A stretch of 64,000 nt of DNA, taken from contig SUWY01000006.1 of NCBI GenBank assembly GCA_015061245.1, forward strand, positions 1 to 64,000. The letters are read 5' to 3'. Within the stretch, counting starts at the first letter, position 1. Every line of letters begins with the position of its first letter. This stretch comes from Bacteroidales bacterium (GTDB lineage: Bacteria; Bacteroidota; Bacteroidia; Bacteroidales; Marinifilaceae). Shown piece by piece: positions 27,055-35,825 of this stretch. Under the pieces are notes generated by a model that was not told where the DNA came from, did no database searches, and worked only from the letters and a program-made list of their open reading frames with translations. A program made the position numbers and the translations under genes.

Positions 27055-27609
27055 ATGAATAAAGTGTTATCGGCAATAGCTTTGGTTTTGCTAATTGCAT
27101 GCAATAGCTCTGATGATGATTGGCAGCGTGAAGATGAATATGATTTTGATTATAATGTATCGTTGGCATCGTCTGCGTGGATGGATGTACACATCATAAA
27201 TGCCACAGGTTCTTTAAATAATAGAATATTTGATGGTCTAGATACATATTACAGTTGCATATCGATAGAGCCTAAAATTGTTAGTTCTGAAAATAACGAT
27301 GATGCTAACGTTATACAAATGGATGGTAGAGTGATATGGGGTACTGATACTATAATCTTTACTTTTCCAAGTGTAACTTTAGATGGTAGAGCCTATGATG
27401 TTACTTTTGATCAAGATATTACAGAGTACAATATTGTATACAATGGTGAAACTATTGTGAACGCAGATGTAAATGTAAAAGGTGCAATTGAGAGAGTTGG
27501 AGCTTACTCGCGAAGTATTAGGTATCCAAAGTATGACTGCGATATTGAGATTAGCATTTCGGATGATACAGACAGAATAAATTTACAAATAACAGAAGTT
27601 GAATTTTAA
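27055..27609 (+). CDS. hypothetical lipoprotein
   Basis: This gene encodes about 184 residues with a short signal and lipobox at LLIACNSS (Cys17 from the MNKVLS start). The mature part is acidic and rich in beta-type sequence (TIIFTFPSVTLDGRAYD, NIVYNGETIV). I do not recognise the family. The start is chosen at ATG 27055 rather than the ATG four codons upstream, because it directly begins the signal peptide. It follows the symporter gene by 24 bp and may be co-transcribed with it. Confidence 0.65.
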   Translation: MNKVLSAIALVLLIACNSSDDDWQREDEYDFDYNVSLASSAWMDVHIINATGSLNNRIFDGLDTYYSCISIEPKIVSSENNDDANVIQMDGRVIWGTDTIIFTFPSVTLDGRAYDVTFDQDITEYNIVYNGETIVNADVNVKGAIERVGAYSRSIRYPKYDCDIEISISDDTDRINLQITEVEF

Positions 27610-27629
27610 AAAATAATATTTAGTACCTA

Positions 27630-27660
27630 TTGCATTTTGAAAAATCTTTTTTTAACTTTG
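27630..27660 (+). promoter_or_regulatory. promoter of the glycyl-radical enzyme transcript
   Basis: TTG (27630-27632), a 20-bp spacer and TAACTTTG (27653-27660) match the Bacteroidetes consensus. The predicted start near 27666 leaves a leader of about 325 nt before the start codon at 27992. Confidence 0.65.
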
Positions 27661-27664
27661 CAAA

Positions 27665-27991
27665 GGTGGTGGAGAAGATAACGCCACGAGATACGCGAAT
27701 GTTAAACAGTAAGAGCTATAGAAGGCTTTTTAATTGCCTTATTTACTACGCCCAGATTATCCGCGGATAATAGTTAAAGCCGCAGGATGTTATTCGCGTT
27801 GTTTTAATTTTCCAAAAATTTTCTATTCCTTATGCGGTGTGGAGAGAACTCCACCGGTATTGTTGTATGCAGTACCAAATGAGAGTTGTGAGGTTTGCAG
27901 ACGTGAGGTGAAATTGAGGCCTCGCCCAAAGAAAAAGAATGAAACCTCGCCCGAAAACTAAACTGAAAAACAATTAAAAACAAAAATAATT
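27665..27991 (+). ncRNA. long structured 5' leader of the glycyl-radical enzyme gene (possible cis-regulatory RNA)
   Basis: Several complementary segments can be paired. ACGCGAAT (27693-27700) pairs with ATTCGCGT (27792-27799) as an 8-bp closing stem. Inside it are AAGGC/GCCTT (about 27722-27739) and ATTATC-CGCG-GATAAT (27757-27772, also a perfect 16-bp DNA palindrome). A further hairpin TGGAG-AGAA-CTCCA lies at about 27840-27853. I do not recognise a known riboswitch: the conserved ZTP/pfl, cobalamin, TPP and THF core sequences are absent. An ORF from a TTG at 27734 crosses the region but has no family features and is probably not translated. Two GGCGAGG motifs lie near the end. Confidence 0.45.
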
Positions 27992-30430
27992 ATGGCAGAA
28001 TTACAAGCACAAAGAGCTCCATTTAGTTGCAGTAACTTTGGAGAGATTAATACCGATAATGCTTTCGGTATGAATGACAGAATCAAGAGATTGAGAAAGG
28101 AGTCTTTCGAGGCAATCCCAACTCTTTCTATTGAGAGAGCTTTGATTGAGACTGAGTTCTACAAAAAGAACGAGGGTAAGTATCCTGTTCCTATAATGAG
28201 AGCGTTGAACTTCTTGGAGATTTGCAAGAAGAAGACAATCTATATCGGTAAGGATGAGTTGATTGTTGGAGAGCGTGGACCAAAACCAAAGGCTGTTCCT
28301 ACATTCCCTGAGTTGACTTGCCACAGCGTTGAGGATTTGCATGTTTTGAATACTCGTGAGTTGCAGCCTTATAAGATTTCAGACGAGGATATCGCTACAT
28401 ACGAGCGTGAGGTAATTCCATATTGGGAGGGAAGAACTGTTCGTGAGAGAATTTTCAACCACGTTCCTGATACATGGAAAAAGCCATATTTGGCAGGAGT
28501 ATTTACCGAGTTTATGGAGCAGCGTGCACCGGGTCATACAACTTTGGATAAAAAGGTTTATCAGTATGGTTTGTTGGATTTGAAGGCTCAGATTGAGGAG
28601 GAGATTAAGAATCTTGATTTCTTGAATGATCCTGAGGCTACTGATAAGCAGGATGAGTTGATGGCTATGTCTATCTCTTGTGATGCAGGAATTGTATTTG
28701 CTGAGCGTCATGCTGAGTTGGCAGAGAAGATGGCTGCAGAGGAGACAGATGAGCAGAGAAAGGCTGAGCTTTTGAAGATTGCTGAGGTTTGCCGTTGGGT
28801 ACCAGCACACGCTCCACGTAACTTCTGGGAGGCTGTTCAGATCTATTGGTTCACTCACCTTGGAACAATTACCGAGATGAACGGATGGGATGCTATGAAC
28901 CCTGGTCACTTCGATCAGCACTTGCGTCCATTCTATGAGAAGGGTATTGCCGATGGAACTCTTACTCGTGAGCAGGCTAAGGAGTTGTTGTCTTGTATCT
29001 GGATTAAGGTAAATAACCACACAGCTCCTCCAAAGGTTGGTATTACAGCTAAGGAGAGTGGTACATATAACGACTTTACAAACATCAATATCGGAGGTGT
29101 TGATCGTGATGGTCGCGATGCTGTAAACGAGGTTTCATACATTATGCTTGAGGTGGCTGATGAGTTGCACCTATTGCAACCACAGTGCTCATTGCATATC
29201 AGTGCAGTTACACCTGATAAGTTCTTGAAGGCAGGATGTAAAGTTATTCGTAAGGGTTACGGATACCCATCTGTCTTCAATCCTGATACATATATTCAGG
29301 AGTTGGTTCGTCAGGGTAAAGAGCTTCACGATGCTCGTGAGGGAGGTTGCTCTGGATGTATCGAGGTTGGTGCTTTCGGTAAGGAGGCATACGTTTTGAC
29401 CGGATATTTGAATACTGCAAAGCTATTGGAGTTGACACTTCACAATGGTATTGATCCATTGACAGGCGAGAGAGTAAGTATCGAGACCGGAGATGCTCGT
29501 CAGTTCAAGAGCTACGAGGAGCTTTATGAGGCATTCTTGAAGCAGGTTAACTACATTGTTGATCAAAAGCAGCGTGTAAGTAACTATATCGATCGTCAGT
29601 TTGCTAAGTATGCTCCTGCAACATTCCTTTCACTGTATATTGATGACTGTATCAAGAAGGGTAAGGACTACTACAACTGTGGACCTCGTTACAATACAAC
29701 ATATATCCAGTGTACAGGTCTTGGAACAGTTACCGATAGCTTGTCTGTAATCAAGAAGCATGTATTTGAGGATGGCCGCTTCACAATGGATCAGATTATC
29801 GATGCTTGTGATAAGAACTTCGAGGGTATGGAGCCAATGCGTCAGTTCATCTTGAACAAGACTCCATTCTTCGGTAACGACGATGATTATGCTGATAATA
29901 TTGCTATCCAGGTATACAACGACTTGTTGAAGGCTATTGAAGGTAAGCCAAACATTAAGGGCGAGGTTTATCGTTTGAATATGTTGTCAACAACTTGTCA
30001 CGTTTACTTCGGAAAGGTATTGGGTGCTACTCCTAACGGACGTTTGGCACATAAGGCTGCTTCTGACGGAACCTCACCATCGCACGGAGCTGATACTCAC
30101 GGACCAACTGCGGTTATCAAGTCATTGGGTAAATTGGATCAGACAATGAGTGGAGGTACTCTTCTTAACCAGCGTTTTATGCCTAGCTTGTTGAAGAACG
30201 AGGAGGATGTTATCAAGTTGGCTAGCTTGATTAGAAGTTACTTTGCAATGGGTGGTCACCACATTCAGTTCAACATTGTAGATACAGCTACATTGAAGGC
30301 TGCTCAGAAGACTCCGGACGATTATAAGGATCTTTTGGTTCGTGTTGCCGGATATAGCGATTACTTCAATGATATGAACGATGACCTTCAGAGCGACGTT
30401 ATTGAGCGTACCGAGCAGGAGGGATTCTGA
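27992..30430 (+). CDS. hypD: glycyl radical enzyme, probable trans-4-hydroxy-L-proline dehydratase
   Basis: This 812-residue glycyl radical enzyme has the Gly loop RVAGYSDYF with radical Gly787. The active site is SGCIEVGAFGKEAYVLTGY, with thiyl Cys456 and Glu458. This pattern (C-x-E followed by GxFGKEAY), together with WDAMNPGHFDQHL and APPKVGITAKES, matches what I know of hydroxyproline dehydratase rather than pyruvate formate-lyase, which has a Cys-Cys pair. HypD removes water from hydroxyproline, derived from collagen and diet, giving pyrroline-carboxylate that is then reduced to proline. The enzyme is oxygen sensitive and cytoplasmic. The activase lies downstream at 30589. No proC is visible in the window. 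A generic label of formate acetyltransferase would be the usual automatic call; I favour HypD at moderate confidence. Confidence 0.78.
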   Translation: MAELQAQRAPFSCSNFGEINTDNAFGMNDRIKRLRKESFEAIPTLSIERALIETEFYKKNEGKYPVPIMRALNFLEICKKKTIYIGKDELIVGERGPKPKAVPTFPELTCHSVEDLHVLNTRELQPYKISDEDIATYEREVIPYWEGRTVRERIFNHVPDTWKKPYLAGVFTEFMEQRAPGHTTLDKKVYQYGLLDLKAQIEEEIKNLDFLNDPEATDKQDELMAMSISCDAGIVFAERHAELAEKMAAEETDEQRKAELLKIAEVCRWVPAHAPRNFWEAVQIYWFTHLGTITEMNGWDAMNPGHFDQHLRPFYEKGIADGTLTREQAKELLSCIWIKVNNHTAPPKVGITAKESGTYNDFTNINIGGVDRDGRDAVNEVSYIMLEVADELHLLQPQCSLHISAVTPDKFLKAGCKVIRKGYGYPSVFNPDTYIQELVRQGKELHDAREGGCSGCIEVGAFGKEAYVLTGYLNTAKLLELTLHNGIDPLTGERVSIETGDARQFKSYEELYEAFLKQVNYIVDQKQRVSNYIDRQFAKYAPATFLSLYIDDCIKKGKDYYNCGPRYNTTYIQCTGLGTVTDSLSVIKKHVFEDGRFTMDQIIDACDKNFEGMEPMRQFILNKTPFFGNDDDYADNIAIQVYNDLLKAIEGKPNIKGEVYRLNMLSTTCHVYFGKVLGATPNGRLAHKAASDGTSPSHGADTHGPTAVIKSLGKLDQTMSGGTLLNQRFMPSLLKNEEDVIKLASLIRSYFAMGGHHIQFNIVDTATLKAAQKTPDDYKDLLVRVAGYSDYFNDMNDDLQSDVIERTEQEGF

Positions 30431-30588
30431 TTAGTTAGGAGTTAATTAGTTAGGAGTTAGGAGTTGATGCGGCGATTTTGATGTTGTCTGTTTGAATTCC
30501 TTGCTTTCGAATAGAGTTTTGAATTAGGAATTGGGATCGGGAATATTATATTCCTAATTCCTAATTCCTAATTTCTAATTCAAATATA
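30431..30588. repeat. TTAGGAG / AATTCCT heptad repeats between hypD and its activase
   Basis: Period-7 units TTAGGAG occupy about 30432-30467, and a second set at 30521-30582 reads TTAGGAA then the reverse-complement AATTCCT several times, so the second block can form an imperfect hairpin. No gene lies here. The repeats separate two functionally linked genes without an obvious terminator. Confidence 0.75.
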
Positions 30589-31500
30589 ATGAGTTACGTT
30601 TTTGATATTAAGCGTTATGCTATTAATGACGGCCCGGGAATCAGAATTACAATTTTCTTGAAGGGTTGTCCGCTTAGATGTGTATGGTGTCATAATCCGG
30701 AGGGATTGAAACCTACTCAGGATAAGTTGTACACAAAGCGTAAGTGTATAGGTTGTCAATTCTGTGTTCAGGCTTGCCCGCAGGGAGCTTTGAAACTTAC
30801 TGCCGAGGAGGGAATCGTAACCGATTACTCTAAATGTATCATGTGTGGTAAGTGTGCCGATGCGTGTCCCTCAACAGCAATGGAGATGGCAGGCAAGAAC
30901 TATACTGTTGACTACTTGATGAATGAGATTGAGAAGGAGGCAACTACCATTGCCACTTCGGGAGGTGGAGTTACAGTGTGTGGTGGCGAGCCCTTAATGC
31001 ATGCAGATTTCTTGCTTGAAATTTTAAAGCGTTGCAAAGATGAGGGTATTCACCGTTGTGTCGATACTACTCTTTTCGCTGCAGAAGATACAGTAAAGAG
31101 AGTTGCTGAGTATACTTCGCTTTTCCTTGTCGATTTGAAGCACATGGATTCTGATATCCATAAGTTCTATACCGGTGTTCCCAATGAGAAGATTCTATCA
31201 AATATTCGAATGATTTCGGAGTTGGGAGCTGATTTTTGGATTCGTATTCCATTGATTGTCGGAGTAAATGCCGATATTGAGAATTTGGAGCGTTCCGCAG
31301 AGTTCCTTGCAAGTTTGCCAAAGCAACCACAGATTGTGAATCTTCTTGTTTATCACGATATTGGAAAGGGTAAACATGACAGATTGGGAACTTCTTATAA
31401 TCCCGAAAAGTATTCATTCGAGGCTCCAAGTGAGGAGTTGCAACAGCAGGCGATGGAGATATTCAAGGCTCGTGGCTTGAAGGTGAAGATTGGGGGGTAA
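30589..31500 (+). CDS. hypE: glycyl-radical enzyme activating protein (radical SAM)
   Basis: This 303-residue radical SAM activase has the cluster motif GCPLRCVWC near the N-terminus (Cys27, Cys31, Cys34). A bacterial ferredoxin insert follows with two 4Fe-4S sites (CIGCQFCVQACP and CIMCGKCADACP, residues about 54-90). GGGVTVCGGEP is the SAM-binding motif. The ferredoxin insert distinguishes activases of the dehydratase type from the short PflA. It lies directly downstream of the enzyme it should activate by abstracting hydrogen from Gly787. The gene symbol rests on the identification of the partner. Confidence 0.88.
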   Translation: MSYVFDIKRYAINDGPGIRITIFLKGCPLRCVWCHNPEGLKPTQDKLYTKRKCIGCQFCVQACPQGALKLTAEEGIVTDYSKCIMCGKCADACPSTAMEMAGKNYTVDYLMNEIEKEATTIATSGGGVTVCGGEPLMHADFLLEILKRCKDEGIHRCVDTTLFAAEDTVKRVAEYTSLFLVDLKHMDSDIHKFYTGVPNEKILSNIRMISELGADFWIRIPLIVGVNADIENLERSAEFLASLPKQPQIVNLLVYHDIGKGKHDRLGTSYNPEKYSFEAPSEELQQQAMEIFKARGLKVKIGG

Positions 31501-31532
31501 TAGAGTTAGGAGTGAATAGTTAGGAGTTAGGA

Positions 31533-32990
31533 GTGAGGAGTTGTTTAAGAGTTTTAATAGGAGTTTTGTTCCTGCTGACAGGAATCTGTGGCGCAGAGGC
31601 GCAGAGCAGGTTGCATGTAGATAACAGCAGCCTGGCTTCAGCTATTGATCAGGCAGGGAAGCGTAATAAAGTTGTTGCGGTAGTACTTCGTGAAAGAGTA
31701 CTTGGCAATAGTACTCTCTATGACGATATTTTCCCATTCCAAGTAGACTCATTAACAACCCTGCTATTGAATAGTCGTTTTATTCTGTCGGCTCCTGTCG
31801 GGCAGACTGCAAATGATATTCGTGGCAGATATGGTGTGCCTGCAGGTGGCTATGGAATCCTTTTTATAAACTCTGATGGAAAACTTATTGATTCAATATC
31901 AGGTACCTCCTATACAGAAGAGAGACTAAGGATAAAGGCTCGTGAGGCTCTGATTCAGTCGGGGAATATCTATTTCTTTGAAGAGTCAAATTACACGGAA
32001 ACGCTTAAATCTGCCGCTAAGTTGAATAGTGCGTTAGTTGTGCAATTCTCTCCCAATGATGCGAACTTCAAGGGTATTTTGAATGGTAACTTTCTCAATA
32101 GCGAGTTGGCAAGTGCTTTGAAAAAGCTTGATGGCTTGTTTGCTGTTCAAGATGAGAGTTTGGTGGGTGAGGCCTCGCCCATATATCTCTTCTATAACAA
32201 TGGAAAGTTAGTGCACAAGATTGTTGGAGGTGTTGTGTGGAATTGTGTTGCAGACGGTGTTGAACGTTCGCTAAGTGGCAGAGGATTAGAAGCCTACAAA
32301 TTGAGATATGCTCAAGGGGAGCGGAGTCGAGAGTTTCTTGAGGAGTTTGTGGAGTTGCTTGGAAATGCCGGCGATGAGCTTTGCAATGAGGTGGCAATGT
32401 TACTGCTTAGTGAGTGTTCTGATGATGCCTTATTGAGGAATAGAGCTGCATGGCATTTGTACGATGAGTATGTGACAAAGGCGGATGAGCGAATCTTCCC
32501 ATTGTATGTAGAGAATCGCAATAATTTGGCGGTTCTGTATGGCAGTGATAAGGTTAATGAGAAACTCGATAAGATTTGGCGCTCTAAACTGCATGGAGTA
32601 CTTGTTCAAAATAGCGGTCTATGGAGTGTAGATGAAGCCTCGCTCAAGGAGTTGAGAAAGAGTATGAGTAAGGCTAAAGTTCGCGATATCTCGACAAAAA
32701 TATTGGAGCTAAGAATAGAGTGTGCAAAGAGAAATTCCGACTATAAACTTTTCTCAAATCTGGTTAATGAGCGTTGGGAGATTGGAGGTCTGGATTTGAA
32801 GCAGCTCTATGAGTGGTGTGAGTGGATTGAGAGCGGAAGTTCAGATCCCGATGTGCGTTACAGAGCATCGCGTTGGCTATATGTGGAGGCTGAGAAGATG
32901 CGCAGTTACGACAGAATTCATGGAACGAATTTGGGCTCAATGCGCCCATACTTTGACCATTTGGCAGTAAAACTATATGGAGACAATTAA
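31533..32990 (+). CDS. exported thioredoxin-fold-like protein without CxxC
   Basis: This 485-residue protein starts with a typical signal peptide (LIGVLFLLTGICGAEAQS) from a GTG codon. The first 240 residues look like two tandem thioredoxin-like units (VVAVVLRERVLGNS, YGVPAGGYGILFINSDGKLI; then LVVQFSPND and PIYLFYNNGKLVHKIVGG), but neither has a redox CxxC. The rest is helical and rich in charged residues. The GTG lies inside a TTAGGAG heptad block at 31501-31541, so the ribosome-binding region is made of that repeat. It overlaps or nearly abuts the threonine-aldolase-like gene downstream. I do not recognise a specific family; periplasmic location is inferred. Confidence 0.7.
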   Translation: MRSCLRVLIGVLFLLTGICGAEAQSRLHVDNSSLASAIDQAGKRNKVVAVVLRERVLGNSTLYDDIFPFQVDSLTTLLLNSRFILSAPVGQTANDIRGRYGVPAGGYGILFINSDGKLIDSISGTSYTEERLRIKAREALIQSGNIYFFEESNYTETLKSAAKLNSALVVQFSPNDANFKGILNGNFLNSELASALKKLDGLFAVQDESLVGEASPIYLFYNNGKLVHKIVGGVVWNCVADGVERSLSGRGLEAYKLRYAQGERSREFLEEFVELLGNAGDELCNEVAMLLLSECSDDALLRNRAAWHLYDEYVTKADERIFPLYVENRNNLAVLYGSDKVNEKLDKIWRSKLHGVLVQNSGLWSVDEASLKELRKSMSKAKVRDISTKILELRIECAKRNSDYKLFSNLVNERWEIGGLDLKQLYEWCEWIESGSSDPDVRYRASRWLYVEAEKMRSYDRIHGTNLGSMRPYFDHLAVKLYGDN

Positions 32991-32991
32991 T

Positions 32992-34035
32992 ATGATAAGA
33001 TTTGAAAGCGATTATACCGAGGGAGCACATCCCCAAATTATAGATGCTCTGGTGCGTAGCAATGAGGAGCAGTGTCCCGGATATGGAGTGGACAGACATT
33101 GTGAGCGCGCAAGAGCCTTAATTAAAGATTTGTGTGGCAATCCCAATTTGGGAGTAGAGTTTCTTGTTGGTGGAACTCAGGCGAATGTAACTGTTATCGA
33201 TGCAATGCTTCACTCCTATCAAGGAGTTTTCTGCGTAGAGACAGGACATATTAATGTTCATGAGACAGGAGCTATTGAGTTGACCGGACATAAGTGTTTG
33301 GTTGTGCCGGGGGTAGATGGCAAGGTGCCTGCCGAAGAGGTTCGTAAGGCCTATAAGGCACATTGGCGTTCTGCCGATCACGAGCACATGGTTCAACCCG
33401 GAATGGTATATATCTCAAGTCCTGCCGAGAATGGAGTGGTATATACCAAGAGTGATTTGATAGCTCTGCGCAGAGTGTGCGATGAGTGCGGTTTGTACCT
33501 CTTTATGGATGGTGCACGTATGGGTTATGGATTAATGAGCGAGGGTTCGGACTTAACACTTGCAGATATTGCTGAGCTTTGCGACGTGTTTTATATTGGA
33601 GGAACAAAGGTGGGTGCTCTGTTTGGCGAGGCTGTAGTGTTTAAAAGCAGAGAGATGCACAGAAGTTTCCGATATGCTATTAAGCAACATGGAGGAATGT
33701 TGGCAAAGGGACGTTTGTTAGGAGTTCAGTTTGAAACTCTATTCGAGGATGGTCTCTATTTCACTATAGCCAAGCATGCCGTTGATTGCGCTATGAAGAT
33801 TCGTAGAGCGTTTGAGACTAAGGGTATTGAGTTCTGGAATAACTCGACAACCAATCAGCAGTTCCCAATATTGACTAACGAGCAGATGGAGTACTTTACC
33901 AATGCCGGTTTTAGTTACGCTATTTGGGGTGAGGCCGAGGATGGCAGTGGCAGAACTATTGTTCGCTTCTGCACCAGTTGGGCCACCAAGAGCGAGAATG
34001 TCGATGCCCTTGTCGCTGCAATCGAAAAGATGTAG
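32992..34035 (+). CDS. threonine aldolase-like beta-eliminating lyase (PLP enzyme)
   Basis: This enzyme of about 347 residues belongs to fold-type I PLP proteins of the aromatic beta-eliminating lyase/threonine aldolase family. Features in order are FESDYTEGAHPQI at the N-terminus, FLVGGTQANVTVIDAM, ETGHINVHETGAIE, FMDGARMGYGL with the PLP-contacting Asp, and YIGGTKVGALFGE with the Schiff-base Lys. These fit low-specificity L-threonine aldolase (glycine plus acetaldehyde from threonine). I start at ATG 32992, just after the upstream stop and 8-9 bp downstream of GGAG; an earlier in-frame ATG at 32977 overlaps the upstream gene by 14 bp. Confidence 0.88.
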   Translation: MIRFESDYTEGAHPQIIDALVRSNEEQCPGYGVDRHCERARALIKDLCGNPNLGVEFLVGGTQANVTVIDAMLHSYQGVFCVETGHINVHETGAIELTGHKCLVVPGVDGKVPAEEVRKAYKAHWRSADHEHMVQPGMVYISSPAENGVVYTKSDLIALRRVCDECGLYLFMDGARMGYGLMSEGSDLTLADIAELCDVFYIGGTKVGALFGEAVVFKSREMHRSFRYAIKQHGGMLAKGRLLGVQFETLFEDGLYFTIAKHAVDCAMKIRRAFETKGIEFWNNSTTNQQFPILTNEQMEYFTNAGFSYAIWGEAEDGSGRTIVRFCTSWATKSENVDALVAAIEKM

Positions 34036-34072
34036 AGAGAGTGAGGAGTTAAATAGTTAGGAGTTAGGAGTG
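34036..34072. repeat. TTAGGAG heptad repeats
   Basis: This short block of GTTAGGA-type heptads sits just before the terminator at 34075. It is the same family as at 30431, 31501, 58371 and 62790. Confidence 0.7.
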
Positions 34073-34074
34073 AA

Positions 34075-34103
34075 AAATAGCCTCGGCAACGCCGAGGCTA
34101 TTT
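34075..34103. terminator. bidirectional terminator between convergent genes
   Basis: AAATAGCCTCGGC (34075-34087) pairs perfectly with GCCGAGGCTATTT (34091-34103) across an AAC loop. The stem has A-runs and T-runs on both sides and serves the threonine-aldolase-like gene and the convergent POT transporter. Confidence 0.85.
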
Positions 34104-34124
34104 GTTTATCCTTTTAGGGATATA

Positions 34125-35798
34125 TTATTTTGTAGCGTTCTCGAGCTTCTTCATCATAGAGAAGATGAATAGAGCTGAAAGCAAGCAAAGTGCGATAAGA
34201 AGAGTCCAGATTCCCCACAATGGAAGCTTATCCCAAAGAAGTCCAGGGATAGATACCAAGTAGTTTCCAATTGCAGTTGCAGCGAACCAACATCCCATCA
34301 TCATTCCTTTGTACTTTGGAGGAGCAACCTTTGACACGAATGAGATACCCATTGGTGAAAGAAGAAGCTCTGCAAATGTCAATACAAGGTATGTAGAGAT
34401 CAACCAATTTGGAGAGATCAAATCAGGGCTAACTGTTCCACCCAACTCTTTTGGTGAAGCCAATCCCATTGATCCAACTGTCAAGATAAGGAATCCAATT
34501 GCAGCAACAATCATTCCCAATCCAATTTTACGAGGTGCAGATGGCTCTTTACCAACCTTAGCCAATGCAGCGAAGATTGCCAATGAGAATGGAGTCAACG
34601 CAACAACGAAGAATGGGTTGAACTGCTGGAAGTCTGAAGGCTGAATCTCAACTTGTGTAGGCATGCTGCTATACAAAGCGTATGCACCTCCCCACAAAGC
34701 TAATGTTGCAATACCAGAGATTGCTTTTGCCTTCTGTGTCTCAGACTGGAATACACTGAACAATGTGTAAACAGAGATAGCAATAAGAGCAAGACTCCAA
34801 ATATTGAATCCGATACGAGTAATTCCCTCGGTAATAGCAGCAGTGTAGTCACGAGCAAATAGAGTCATTGTAGCTCCGTTCTGGTGGAATGCCATCCAGA
34901 AGAAGATAACAACTGCGAATACAAGCAACAATGCAGTGATACGGCTCTTTGTCTGCTCAGGGGTCAACTCAGGCTCATTTGCTGATGTTGTAGTAGCAGC
35001 CTTAGCCTGCTTTGCGTTAACATCGGCATGTTTCCACCAGCTCTTTGTTCCAAAGTAGATAAGAACAGAAAGTACCAATGATACGCATGCTACTGCAAAT
35101 CCGTAGTTGTATGCTGTTGACAACTGCTCAATGTAGTATGTGCTGAATGTAGCCATATCCATGCCTGCAGCACCACTCATTGATGAAGCAAGCTGTGTGA
35201 GCTTCTCCATATTCTCGGGAGTGATGGTGTTGTCCATACACTGGTGTGCAAGAGCAGGGATGTTTGCATCGTAAACAAGACCGGCACCCTTCAAGAAGAA
35301 GTTGGTAACAGCCTTAGCCATTGATGGAGCAAACATAGCACCAATGTTGATTGCCATGTAGAACAAGCTGAATGCAGCATCGCGCTTAGATGAGTACTTA
35401 GCATCGTCGTAAAGGTTTCCTACCATTACCTGCAAGTTACCTTTGAATAGACCGGTACCTACAGCAATCAATGCCAATGCACCGAACATAAGGATCTGAC
35501 CTGTAATGTTGGCACCAGTTGGGATAGCCAAACATAGGTAACCCAAGAACATAACTGCGATACCCAATGTTACGCACTTACCATAACCAATCTTATCGGC
35601 CAAGATACCTCCAAGAAGTGGCATGAAATATACTCCGGCAAGGAAGATAGAGTAGATCTGTGTTGATACAGCTGCACTATATCCGAACTTTGCCTGAATG
35701 AAAAGCAAGAAGATTGCGAGCATGGTATAGTAACCAAATCGCTCTCCTGTGTTGGCCAATGCTAATGCATATAGACCTTTTGGTTGTCCTTTAAACAT
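34125..35798 (-). CDS. proton-dependent oligopeptide transporter (POT/PTR2 family)
   Basis: This 557-residue major facilitator has about 14 hydrophobic segments and starts with the family-typical GQPKGLYALALANTGERFGYYTML. In that stretch ERFGYY is the POT ExxERFxYY-type signature. LGGILADKIGYGK marks the loop between helices 2 and 3, and GTGLFKGNLQVMVGNLY is the second POT motif. It imports di- and tripeptides with protons across the inner membrane, which fits the many peptidases in this window. A central soluble loop near residues 260-290 is rich in Ala and Thr. The next gene upstream on this strand, an MFS transporter, is 27 bp away, suggesting co-transcription. Confidence 0.92.
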   Translation of the reverse strand: MFKGQPKGLYALALANTGERFGYYTMLAIFLLFIQAKFGYSAAVSTQIYSIFLAGVYFMPLLGGILADKIGYGKCVTLGIAVMFLGYLCLAIPTGANITGQILMFGALALIAVGTGLFKGNLQVMVGNLYDDAKYSSKRDAAFSLFYMAINIGAMFAPSMAKAVTNFFLKGAGLVYDANIPALAHQCMDNTITPENMEKLTQLASSMSGAAGMDMATFSTYYIEQLSTAYNYGFAVACVSLVLSVLIYFGTKSWWKHADVNAKQAKAATTTSANEPELTPEQTKSRITALLLVFAVVIFFWMAFHQNGATMTLFARDYTAAITEGITRIGFNIWSLALIAISVYTLFSVFQSETQKAKAISGIATLALWGGAYALYSSMPTQVEIQPSDFQQFNPFFVVALTPFSLAIFAALAKVGKEPSAPRKIGLGMIVAAIGFLILTVGSMGLASPKELGGTVSPDLISPNWLISTYLVLTFAELLLSPMGISFVSKVAPPKYKGMMMGCWFAATAIGNYLVSIPGLLWDKLPLWGIWTLLIALCLLSALFIFSMMKKLENATK

Positions 35799-35825
35799 AG
35801 TTACTTTTTATTTTAATGTTGTTTA

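Noticed and set aside
27665-27800. ZTP (pfl), THF, TPP or cobalamin riboswitch in the glycyl-radical gene leader
   Set aside because: The core sequences that I know for these classes are not present; only generic pairing potential is.
27734-27961. 75-residue ORF in the leader of the glycyl-radical gene
   Set aside because: It starts with TTG, overlaps stems of the structured leader and has no recognisable domain. A leader peptide cannot be excluded, but nothing supports it.
27992-30430. Pyruvate formate-lyase as the identity of the glycyl-radical enzyme
   Set aside because: The active site has a single Cys followed by Ile-Glu rather than the adjacent Cys-Cys pair, and the activase has the ferredoxin insert of the dehydratase type.
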